Origin: JACCXJ01 sp052387115
Lineage (GTDB): Bacteria; Pseudomonadota; Gammaproteobacteria; JACCXJ01
Assembly: GCA_052387115.1 (NCBI GenBank)
Contig: JBQTJM010000298.1
Coordinates: forward strand, 1-11,044
Direction: 5' to 3'
Length of the DNA: 11,044 nucleotides
Position 1 is the stretch's first letter. Each line of letters begins with the position of its first letter. Made by a program: the position numbers and the translations under genes. The notes under the pieces are model-generated. The model was not told the origin of the DNA and did no database searches. It saw only the letters and a program-made list of their open reading frames with translations. Of the stretch, positions 1 to 5,854 are shown in pieces.

Positions 1-2
1 TC

Positions 3-434
3 GAAGCCTTACGCGAAGCCTTCGGTTCCGTACGCGCTCGACGACCGTTCCGGATCGATGCCATCGTCATACTCCCCGATCACCTCCATTGCCTTTGGAC
101 GTTACCACCGAACGATTCGGATTTTTCGACCCGCTGGCGCTTGATCAAGTCGTCATTCGCCCGCGCCATCGCGCCGGGAGAGCGGTTATCAACCCGAAGG
201 CAAATGAAACACGAAAGGGGTGTTTGGCAACGACGATTCTGGGAGCATGCGATCCAGGATCAAGGGGATTATGACGCGCACCTCGACTACATTCACTTCA
301 ACCCGGTCAAGCATGGCTGGGTGGCTCGGGTCGCCGATTGGCCGCATTCCAGCTTCCATCGGTTCGTGCGCCTGGGGCTCTATCCGCCGGAATGGGCGGC
401 CCCGGCGGCTACTCGGGAATGGGATTTGGAATGA
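3..434 (+). CDS. REP-associated tyrosine transposase (RAYT, Y1/HUH family), 5' end outside window
   Basis: The frame is open from the window edge, so the N-terminus is missing; at least 143 residues are present with no frameshift. The HUH metal-binding motif is visible as LPDHLHCLW (HLH encoded at 81-89). The conserved block YIHFNPVKHG (288-317) carries the likely nucleophilic tyrosine. The RRFWEHAIQD segment and the downstream W-P-HSSFHR segment are also typical of RAYT proteins. RAYTs are single-strand DNA transposases that recognise REP hairpins with a tetranucleotide foot and are thought to spread or maintain them. A matching REP hairpin lies 20 bp after the stop codon. A related RAYT N-terminus occurs as a relic on the other strand at 9181-9405. 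Family assignment is firm; whether the full gene is active cannot be judged without its 5' end. Confidence 0.93.
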   Translation, partial: EALREAFGSVRARRPFRIDAIVILPDHLHCLWTLPPNDSDFSTRWRLIKSSFARAIAPGERLSTRRQMKHERGVWQRRFWEHAIQDQGDYDAHLDYIHFNPVKHGWVARVADWPHSSFHRFVRLGLYPPEWAAPAATREWDLE

Positions 435-453
435 TGGGGCGGACCTCTCGAAA

Positions 454-489
454 GGCGGGTTACGCGATAAAGCCGCTAACCCGCCCTAC
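454..489 (-). repeat. REP hairpin with GTAG foot, downstream of the RAYT gene
   Basis: Bases 454-462 (GGCGGGTTA) pair perfectly with 477-485 (TAACCCGCC). After a bulged C at 463, GCG (464-466) pairs with CGC (474-476), leaving a 7-base loop. Immediately outside the stem, 486-489 read CTAC, which is GTAG on the minus strand. A GTAG foot 5' of a bulged hairpin is the classical REP signature recognised by RAYT enzymes, so on the minus strand this is a standard REP unit. It lies 20 bp past the RAYT stop, a usual place for a cognate REP. No second clear copy of this sequence is seen in the window. Confidence 0.85.
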
Positions 490-655
490 ATCTCCGCGCT
501 TGGATTTTATCGCCCATGTCGCACACGAGGAGTTGAACAATTGGAAGGCCTCCGCCCTCAAGGGACAGGTTAGCATGAGGGATGGGTCTCCGCATCGGTT
601 CGTGAATATCGACTATTACCTCTAACGGGGTAGCTTCGCCAGGAGTCATTCAGAC

Positions 656-895
656 ATGCTTGGTTTTGACCGTATCACCTTCGACCCCAGAATAATGACC
701 GGCCAGGCGTGTATTCGCGGGATGCGCATACCCGTTTCATTGATCGTGAACCTCGTGGCGCACGGCAAACAGGCGGCTCAGATCATCGACGAATACCCCG
801 ACGTCGAACCCGAAGACATTCAACAGGCGCTGGAGTACGCGGCGTGGTTGACACGCGAGCAGGTTTATCCGAGAGGGTTTGAGGCGATTGGATGA
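656..895 (+). CDS. DUF433 family protein, probable antitoxin
   Basis: A 79-residue protein with the DUF433 layout. An N-terminal segment ending in a CIRGMRIPV motif (about residues 19-27, typical form GxPxIxGTRIPV) is followed by a small helix-turn-helix-like segment with IIDEYPDVEPEDIQQALEYA (about 43-62). DUF433 proteins are small DNA-binding, VapB-like proteins often paired with PIN-like toxins. The stop codon overlaps the start of the next gene as ATGA (892-895), so the two are almost certainly translationally coupled. An AGGAG lies at 641-645, a rather long 10 bases before the ATG. The pair probably represses its own promoter, though I see no convincing operator in 490-655. Antitoxin function is inferred from family and context. 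Confidence 0.85.
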   Translation: MLGFDRITFDPRIMTGQACIRGMRIPVSLIVNLVAHGKQAAQIIDEYPDVEPEDIQQALEYAAWLTREQVYPRGFEAIG

Positions 896-1260
896 GGTTC
901 CTGGCCGACATGGGCATCTCTCAACGCACGGTCGAGTGGTTACGTCGGCAAGGGCACGAAGCCTTACATCTTCGGGAAGAGCATCTAGAGCGCTTGCCCG
1001 ATGAGGAGATCCTCGTGAAGGCCCGTTCCGAAGGGCGTACTGTACTGACACTCGATCTGGACTTTGGCTACCTTCTGGCGATCAGCGGCGAACGATTGCC
1101 AAGTGTCATCATCGTCAGGCTGAACGACCAGAGCTCGGAAGTGGTCAACAGCCGCTTGGCCGAGTTGCTGGCCCGATGCGGCAACGAGATCGCGGCGGGG
1201 GCCGTGACCTCCGTGAGCGATACTGCCTTCCGCGTCAGGCGGTTGCCGATCCGGCGCTAG
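892..1260 (+). CDS. DUF5615 PIN-like protein, probable toxin
   Basis: A 122-residue protein matching the DUF5615 (Mut7-C-like, PIN-like fold) pattern. An N-terminal FLADMGIS places an acidic residue at D6. A DEEI acidic cluster sits at residues 37-40, and TLDLDFG carries D55 and D57. These are the spaced acidic positions expected of a metal-dependent PIN-like ribonuclease. It overlaps the DUF433 gene by 4 bp, the standard arrangement of this antitoxin-toxin type. In the family the protein is presumed to cleave RNA and be neutralised by its partner, but few members have been tested. The next gene on the strand starts 257 bp later behind its own promoter, so the pair is a self-contained module. 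Confidence 0.85.
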   Translation: MRFLADMGISQRTVEWLRRQGHEALHLREEHLERLPDEEILVKARSEGRTVLTLDLDFGYLLAISGERLPSVIIVRLNDQSSEVVNSRLAELLARCGNEIAAGAVTSVSDTAFRVRRLPIRR

Positions 1261-1286
1261 CTAGGCGTCTGCGGCGCGTGTTCCAC

Positions 1287-1319
1287 GCCCCCGGTTCGAC
1301 CCGCCGGTCGAACGGGGGC
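1287..1319. terminator. GC-rich hairpin after the toxin gene, possible terminator without U-tract
   Basis: GTTCGACC (1294-1301) pairs perfectly with GGTCGAAC (1306-1313) across a CGCC loop. After a bulged G at 1293, five C (1288-1292) pair with five G (1314-1318), and G1287 pairs with C1319, giving about 14 bp in total. It begins 27 bases after the toxin stop. No T-run follows on either strand, so intrinsic termination is uncertain. Confidence 0.4.
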
Positions 1320-1330
1320 CACGGCGTTAG

Positions 1331-1423
1331 CCCCACCGTAGCCCTCCCCCGCTCCGCAGGGAGGGGATCGGAAACCCCCTCCCCTGTCCGCGCTTTCTGC
1401 GGACGGGGGAGGGCGGGGTGGGG
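1331..1423. repeat. Long imperfect palindrome (GC-rich intergenic repeat)
   Basis: Three nested arm pairs can be read. CCCCACC (1331-1337) pairs with GGTGGGG (1417-1423). GCCCTCCCCCG (1341-1351) pairs with CGGGGGAGGGC (1404-1414). TCCGCAG (1353-1359) pairs with CTGCGGA (1397-1403). Inside, GGAGGGG (1360-1366) pairs with CCCCTCC (1376-1382). About 32 bp can pair over 93 bp, with small bulges. The composition resembles the C-rich/G-rich intergenic palindromes common in GC-rich proteobacteria. It ends about 50 bp before the -10 box of the pet operon. Confidence 0.7.
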
Positions 1424-1471
1424 GCCAAGCGCGACGTTCGCTGACCATGCCTGTTCCCTGCAGGTTTTTTG

Positions 1472-1477
1472 TATAAT
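1472..1477 (+). promoter_or_regulatory. -10 box (TATAAT) of the petABC operon
   Basis: A perfect TATAAT in otherwise very GC-rich DNA, preceded by a run of six T. Transcription would start near 1484, giving a leader of about 34 bases before the GTG of petA. No good -35 hexamer lies 16-18 bases upstream, so activator help or a weak promoter is possible. Confidence 0.55.
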
Positions 1478-1517
1478 CGCCGCGTGCGGGGGTCCGGCCC
1501 ATGGGGCGGGGGGTTCA

Positions 1518-2144
1518 GTGGATCACGATGAAGACCTGGTAGACGGCAAGCGGCGGCGCTTTTTGACGGCGGCGGCGACGGTGGTCGGCGGGGCGGGGGC
1601 GGCGATGGCGGCGGTGCCGTTCGTGACCGCCTTGCAACCCAGCGAGCGCGCCCGTGCGGAGGGCGGGCCGATCGAGGTCGAGATCGACCAGATCGAGCCC
1701 GGCCAGATGATCCGCGCCCTGTGGCAGGGCAAGCCGGTGTGGGTGGTGCGGCGCACGCCGGAGGGGCTCAAGTCCCTCGAAGGCCACGATGACGCGCTGC
1801 GCGACCCCGGTTCCGAGGAACCGAACCAGCCCCCCTATGCCACCAACCTCTATCGGTCCATCAAACCCGAATACCTGATCCTGATCGGGATCTGTACCCA
1901 CCTCGGCTGCTCGCCACTGTACGAGCCCAAGGGCCAGTCGGGCGAGATGGGCGCCGGGTGGCAGGGCGGGTTCTTCTGCCCCTGCCATGGGTCGCGCTTC
2001 GATCTGGCGGGCCGGGTCGAAAAGGGCGTTCCGGCGCCCAGCAACCTGGTGGTGCCGCGGCACCGCTATCTGAGCGATGGTCGCATCCTCGTCGGGAGCG
2101 ACGAGGCGGGTGCAGGGGAGGCGGATGTAGGGGCCGGGGCGTGA
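1518..2144 (+). CDS. petA: Cytochrome bc1 complex, Rieske iron-sulfur subunit
   Basis: This is the [2Fe-2S] subunit of ubiquinol:cytochrome c reductase, which passes an electron from quinol at the Qo site to cytochrome c1. The protein has 208 residues from a GTG start, with a G-run (1508-1513) four bases upstream. The frame is open further upstream, but that part overlaps the promoter and palindromes and does not look like protein. The N-terminus has a twin-arginine segment (KRRRFLT) followed by an Ala/Val-rich helix, the Tat-type signal anchor of bacterial Rieske proteins. Cluster motifs are CTHLGC (residues 126-131) and CPCHGS (154-159), giving the two Cys and two His ligands and the disulfide pair. 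It leads the petABC operon and overlaps petB by GTGA. Confidence 0.97.
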   Translation: MDHDEDLVDGKRRRFLTAAATVVGGAGAAMAAVPFVTALQPSERARAEGGPIEVEIDQIEPGQMIRALWQGKPVWVVRRTPEGLKSLEGHDDALRDPGSEEPNQPPYATNLYRSIKPEYLILIGICTHLGCSPLYEPKGQSGEMGAGWQGGFFCPCHGSRFDLAGRVEKGVPAPSNLVVPRHRYLSDGRILVGSDEAGAGEADVGAGA

Positions 2145-3367
2145 GCGGCGCGCTTGCCAGGTTCGGACGCTGGGTCGATGACCGCTTCCCGCTCTCCCAG
2201 CTCTGGAACGAGCACGTCGCGCAGTACTACGCCCCCAAGAACTTCAACTTCTGGTATTACTTCGGATCGCTCGCGCTCTTGGTGCTCGTGATCCAGCTCA
2301 TCACCGGGATCTGGCTCGCCATGAGCTACAAACCCGACGCCGGCCTGGCCTTCGGCTCGATCGAGCTCATCATGCGGGATATCGAGTGGGGTTGGCTCAT
2401 GCGCTACCTGCACTCGACGGGGGCCTCGGCGTTCTTCATCGTGGTTTATCTCCACATGTTTCGCGCGTTCCTGTACGGCTCCTATAAGAAGCCGAGGGAG
2501 CTATTGTGGATCATCGGCATGCTGATCTACTTCGTGCTGATGGCCGAGGCCTTCTTCGGCTATCTCCTGCCCTGGGGCCAGATGTCCTACTGGGGCGCCC
2601 AGGTGATCATCTCGTTGTTCGGCGCCATCCCCGTGATCGGCGAGGATCTGGCGCTGTGGGTCCGCGGGGACTACGTGGTCTCCGACGTCACCTTGAACCG
2701 CTTCTATTCCTACCATGTGATCGCAGTCCCGCTGATCCTCATCGGGCTGGTCTGGGCCCATATCATGGCGCTGCACGAGGTCGGCTCCAACAACCCCGAT
2801 GGGGTCGAGATCAAGTATCGCAAGGACCAAGAGGGCCGGCCCCTGGACGGGATCCCTTTCCATCCCTACTACACGGTGAAGGACGTGGTCGGCGTGGCCG
2901 TGTTCCTGATTTTGTTCGCGCTCGTGGTGTTCTTCGCGCCCGAGATGGGCGGGTGGTTCCTGGAGCACAACAACTTCGAGCCCGCGAACCCCATCAAGAC
3001 CCCCGAGCACATCGCACCGCTGTGGTACCTGACTCCCTACTACGCGATCCTGCGCGCGATACCGGACAAGCTCCTCGGGGTGATCGCGATGGGGGTCGCG
3101 ATCTTCATCTTCTTCCTGGTGCCGTGGCTGGACCGCAGCCCGGTCAAGTCGATCCGCTATCGGGGTCCGCTGTATCGAACGGCGCTCGCCATCTTCGCCA
3201 TCAGCTTCGTGGCCCTGGGATACCTCGGGACCCAGAGCCCGACGGAGGTCTTGATGTGGCTGGCCCGCATCTTCTCGATCACGTACTTCGCGTTCTTCTT
3301 CTTGATGCCGTTCTACACCCGATGGGACAAGGACAAACCGGTGCCGGAGCGGGTCACCTCCAAGTGA
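2141..3367 (+). CDS. petB: Cytochrome bc1 complex, cytochrome b subunit
   Basis: The membrane core of the bc1 complex, carrying hemes bL and bH and the Qo and Qi quinone sites. The protein has 408 residues from a GTG that overlaps the petA stop (GTGA, 2141-2144). Eight hydrophobic helices can be recognised. Heme ligands appear as H91 and H105 (13 residues between) in the second helix, and H192 and H207 (14 between) in the fourth, just before LHEVGSNNPDG. The Qo-site motif that is PEWY in mitochondria reads PLWY here (residues 293-296, within PEHIAPLWYLTP). The C-terminus ends in a charged tail after FLMPFYTRWDKDKP. It is continuous with petC through a second GTGA overlap. Identity is certain; only the exact GTG start is by choice. 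Confidence 0.97.
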   Translation: MSGALARFGRWVDDRFPLSQLWNEHVAQYYAPKNFNFWYYFGSLALLVLVIQLITGIWLAMSYKPDAGLAFGSIELIMRDIEWGWLMRYLHSTGASAFFIVVYLHMFRAFLYGSYKKPRELLWIIGMLIYFVLMAEAFFGYLLPWGQMSYWGAQVIISLFGAIPVIGEDLALWVRGDYVVSDVTLNRFYSYHVIAVPLILIGLVWAHIMALHEVGSNNPDGVEIKYRKDQEGRPLDGIPFHPYYTVKDVVGVAVFLILFALVVFFAPEMGGWFLEHNNFEPANPIKTPEHIAPLWYLTPYYAILRAIPDKLLGVIAMGVAIFIFFLVPWLDRSPVKSIRYRGPLYRTALAIFAISFVALGYLGTQSPTEVLMWLARIFSITYFAFFFLMPFYTRWDKDKPVPERVTSK

Positions 3368-4098
3368 GATCCGGAGCGCTCACCGCCGCCCTCCTCGCGT
3401 GGGTGTCTCTCGGCAGTCAGGCGGCGACGCCTCTGCCGGAGATCGAAGTCAACGTCCACGACAAGGCCTCCCTGCAACGCGGTGCGCAGCTGTTCGTGAA
3501 CTATTGCTTGAGCTGCCATTCGGCAACCTATATGCGGTACTCGCGCCTGGCGCGGGATCTGGACATCCCCGAGGCGGTGGCCAAACAGAACCTCATGTTC
3601 CTGAGCGACAAGATCGGGGACACGATGCAGGTGGCCATGAACCCGCGCGACGCCGAGACGTGGTTCGGGGTGGCGCCCCCCGACCTGTCGGTGCTGACGC
3701 GGGCGCGCGGGGTCGATTGGGTGTACGCGTTCCTGACATCGTTCTACCGCGACCCGGCGCGTCCCGGCGGCGTCAACAACCTGATGCTCAGAAACACCGC
3801 CATGCCGCATGTGTTGTGGGAGCTGCAAGGCTGGCAGAAGCCCGTGATCGAGAAAAGGCCCGACGAGTCCGGCCAACCGGTAGAGACCGTGGTGGGCGTC
3901 GAGCTGGCCGAGCCGGGTGTCCTCGGTGCGGAGGAATTCAAGGCAGCGGTCCGCGATCTGGTGGGTTTTCTCGCCTACGTCTCCGAGCCCGCCAAGCCGT
4001 TGCGCCAGCGCGTGGGTTTCTGGGTCCTGTGGTATCTCGCCGTGTTCCTGGCGGTCGCCTACCTGCTCAAGCGGGAGTATTGGCGGGATGTGGAGTAG
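3364..4098 (+). CDS. petC: Cytochrome bc1 complex, cytochrome c1 subunit
   Basis: A membrane-anchored c-type cytochrome that takes the electron from the Rieske centre and hands it to a soluble cytochrome c in the periplasm. The protein has 244 residues from a GTG overlapping the petB stop (3364-3367). A Sec signal peptide covers about residues 1-21 (RSGALTAALLAWVSLGSQA). The covalent heme site is CLSCH (C48, C51, H52). The likely sixth ligand is M147 in NTAMPHVLWELQG. A single C-terminal helix (about 217-237, FWVLWYLAVFLAVAYLL) anchors it, followed by a short basic tail. The length suits the compact bacterial form. It is the last pet gene; sspA follows after 74 bp with no clear terminator between, so read-through into sspAB is likely. 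Confidence 0.96.
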   Translation: MRSGALTAALLAWVSLGSQAATPLPEIEVNVHDKASLQRGAQLFVNYCLSCHSATYMRYSRLARDLDIPEAVAKQNLMFLSDKIGDTMQVAMNPRDAETWFGVAPPDLSVLTRARGVDWVYAFLTSFYRDPARPGGVNNLMLRNTAMPHVLWELQGWQKPVIEKRPDESGQPVETVVGVELAEPGVLGAEEFKAAVRDLVGFLAYVSEPAKPLRQRVGFWVLWYLAVFLAVAYLLKREYWRDVE

Positions 4099-4172
4099 GA
4101 AGCGTGCCGGCTCCGGCGCGTATGTGGCCCGACGCGAAGGCGCCAGATTATTTTCTGCCGGCGGCTAGGACC

Positions 4173-4802
4173 ATGGCTACACTCGCCGGACGCCGTTCCA
4201 TCATGACGCTCTATTGCGAAGCGCTCGACCCGATCGGACACGGTGTCAGGTTGGTGTTGGCGGAGAAGGACGTGAGCGTCGAGATCAATTACATCACCCA
4301 CGCCGATCAGCCCGAGGACCTCCACGATCTGAACCCTTACGGCACGCTCTTGACCCTCGTCGACCGCGATCTGGCACTGTACGACGCCCAGATCATGATG
4401 GAGTATCTGGACGAGCGCTTCCCTCATCCCCCCCTCATGCCGGTAGACCCCGTGGCGCGGGCCAACAACCGCCAGTTCCGATACCGGGTGGTGCGTGACC
4501 TCTATCAATGGGCGGACAGCCTGGTCGGGGAGAACGAGATCGCCGCCGGTAGCGCCCGAAAAGCGGTACGTGATACCTTGACCGCCATCGCGCCGAGCTT
4601 CCAGCATTGTCAGTTCTTCCTGTCCAACGAGTACTCCCTGGTGGACTGCACGCTTGCGCCTTTGCTGTGGCGCCTGCCGGCCTACGGCATCAAGCTACCC
4701 GTGCAGGCCAAGCCGGTCCTGCGCTATGCCGAAGCCGTCTATGAGCGCTCGGCCTTCAAGGGCAGTCTATCGGAGATGGAGCGAGAGTTGCGCGCGTTGT
4801 AG
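4173..4802 (+). CDS. sspA: Stringent starvation protein A (RNA polymerase-associated, GST fold)
   Basis: SspA binds RNA polymerase and, in E. coli, acts in stationary-phase and acid stress responses and in phage P1 late transcription. It has a glutathione-S-transferase fold but no GST activity. The protein has 209 residues, close to the family norm. The start MATLAGRRSIMTLYC matches the usual SspA N-terminus (MAV..RRSVMTL), with AGGA two bases upstream of the ATG. The thioredoxin-like half contains NPYGTLLTLVDRDLALYDA and EYLDERFPHPPLMP. The surface residues P84-H85-P86, important in E. coli SspA, are at the same numbers here. The C-terminal helical domain has the LVDCTLAPLLWRL segment. sspB follows in the same frame after 30 bases. 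Confidence 0.95.
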   Translation: MATLAGRRSIMTLYCEALDPIGHGVRLVLAEKDVSVEINYITHADQPEDLHDLNPYGTLLTLVDRDLALYDAQIMMEYLDERFPHPPLMPVDPVARANNRQFRYRVVRDLYQWADSLVGENEIAAGSARKAVRDTLTAIAPSFQHCQFFLSNEYSLVDCTLAPLLWRLPAYGIKLPVQAKPVLRYAEAVYERSAFKGSLSEMERELRAL

Positions 4803-4832
4803 CTCGGCGTCCTGTCCGGCGCTCTCTGCCAG

Positions 4833-5240
4833 ATGTCCATGCAGACCTTGAGATCCACACGTCCCTATCTCCTGCGGGCCCTGTACGAGTGGATCGTGGA
4901 CAACGAGCTGACCCCGCAGCTCCTGGTTGTGGCCTCTGAGCCGGGGGTGGTGGTACCGCGGCAGTACGTCAACGGCGGCAAGATCGTGCTCAATATCTCT
5001 CCGGCCGCCGTACGCGGCCTCGAGATCGGTAACGAGACGGTTCGCTTCGGCGGACGTTTCGCCGGCAGACCCTACGACATCAGCCTGCCGGTGACCGCGG
5101 TCGAGGCGATCTACGCCCGCGAGAACGGCAAGGGCCTGGTGTTCCCGCCCGAGACCCAGGGATCCTCCCCGAGCGATCCCAGCCCAGACGATTTCAGCAG
5201 CCCGCCGCCGCGCCGGCCGAACCTCAAGGTCGTGAAATAA
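4833..5240 (+). CDS. sspB: ClpXP protease specificity-enhancing factor SspB
   Basis: SspB captures ssrA-tagged and some other substrates and delivers them to ClpXP. The protein has 135 residues. The folded N-terminal domain (about 1-105) includes RPYLLRALYEWIVDN, VVVPRQYV, IVLNISPAAV and the FGGRFAGRP loop typical of SspB substrate binding. A Pro/Ser/Asp-rich flexible linker (about 110-127) follows. The protein ends in RPNLKVVK, matching the C-terminal ClpX-binding tail (E. coli ends RPALRVVK). No Shine-Dalgarno sequence is visible before the ATG at 4833 (a second in-frame ATG is at 4839), suggesting reinitiation after sspA. The stop is only two bases from the convergent gmhA stop. Confidence 0.95.
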   Translation: MSMQTLRSTRPYLLRALYEWIVDNELTPQLLVVASEPGVVVPRQYVNGGKIVLNISPAAVRGLEIGNETVRFGGRFAGRPYDISLPVTAVEAIYARENGKGLVFPPETQGSSPSDPSPDDFSSPPPRRPNLKVVK

Positions 5241-5242
5241 CT

Positions 5243-5839
5243 CTAGTCGCCTCCTTCGCCCAAGAGGCGCCGATCGATGAGATCGCACAGGCAGTGCAGC
5301 ACCAGGATGTGGACCTCCTGGGTCCGGGCCGTGGAGCCGCTCGGCACACGGATCTCGAGGTCCCCCCGCGCCAGCGCCACGGCCGCCGCGCCCCCATCGC
5401 GACCGCTGAGCAGGACCACCGGCATGTCCCGATCGTGCGCAGCCTCTATGGCGCTCACGATGTTGGCGGAACCCCCACTCGTGGTGATGCAGAGGAGCAC
5501 GTCGCCGCTCTGACCGAGCGCGCGGATCTGCCTGGCGAACACGTCGCTGAACTGGTAGTCGTTGGCGATCGAGGTGAGGGTCGAAGAGTCGGTGGTCAAG
5601 GCGATCGCCGGCAGACCCGGGCGCTCGGCCTCGAAGCGATTCAGCATCTCGGCCGCGAAGTGCTGGGCGTCCGCAGCCGAGCCCCCATTGCCGCACACGA
5701 GCAACTTGTGCCCCTCGATCAGGCACTTGATGAGCGCCTCCGCGACCTCGGCCACGACCGGGCACAGGACCTCGGCGGCCCTCTGCTTGGTCTCGATGCT
5801 GTCATTGAAAAGCTCGGCTACCCGTGTGACGCTGCCCAT
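5243..5839 (-). CDS. gmhA: SIS-domain phosphoheptose isomerase (GmhA/DiaA family)
   Basis: GmhA converts sedoheptulose 7-phosphate to D-glycero-D-manno-heptose 7-phosphate for lipopolysaccharide core; the paralogue DiaA binds DnaA and stimulates replication initiation. The protein has 198 residues. The sugar-phosphate loop is CGNGGSAADAQ (49-59), and a second SIS loop is TTSGGSANI (119-127). The position next to yraN and lpoA is that of E. coli diaA. However, the four GmhA metal/catalytic positions seem kept: H60, E64, Q174 and H182, with spacing like H61, E65, Q172 and H180 of E. coli GmhA. E. coli DiaA, as I recall it, has lost some of these. I therefore favour isomerase activity, as for the P. 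aeruginosa gene at this locus, but a DnaA role cannot be excluded. It lies 15 bp after yraN and is the last gene of the lpoA operon. Confidence 0.88.
   Translation of the reverse strand: MGSVTRVAELFNDSIETKQRAAEVLCPVVAEVAEALIKCLIEGHKLLVCGNGGSAADAQHFAAEMLNRFEAERPGLPAIALTTDSSTLTSIANDYQFSDVFARQIRALGQSGDVLLCITTSGGSANIVSAIEAAHDRDMPVVLLSGRDGGAAAVALARGDLEIRVPSGSTARTQEVHILVLHCLCDLIDRRLLGEGGD
5248..5269. terminator. Small hairpin at the sspB/gmhA convergence, possible terminator
   Basis: CGCCTC (5248-5253) and, after one bulged C, TT pair with AAGAGGCG (5262-5269). The hairpin sits inside the last codons of gmhA, just past the sspB stop, where a terminator for sspB would have to lie because the two stops are two bases apart. 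There is no T-run, so support is weak. Confidence 0.2.
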
Positions 5840-5854
5840 GGCTCCTCGCTGCCC

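Noticed and set aside
338..625. 95-codon plus-strand frame ending ...RFVNIDYYL between the RAYT and DUF433 genes
   Set aside because: Its first part lies out of frame in the RAYT gene and it runs through the REP hairpin. The tail looks faintly protein-like but I recognise no family, so it is not called.
1176..1517. Upstream open extension of the petA frame (about 114 codons before the GTG)
   Set aside because: It crosses the toxin gene end, both palindromes and the TATAAT box, and its peptide is Arg/Gly/Pro-rich without family features. The GTG at 1518 places the Tat-type N-terminus correctly.
2506..3363. Long upstream part of the petC frame inside petB
   Set aside because: This part is a frame shadow of cytochrome b. 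The signal peptide of cytochrome c1 begins at the GTG at 3364.
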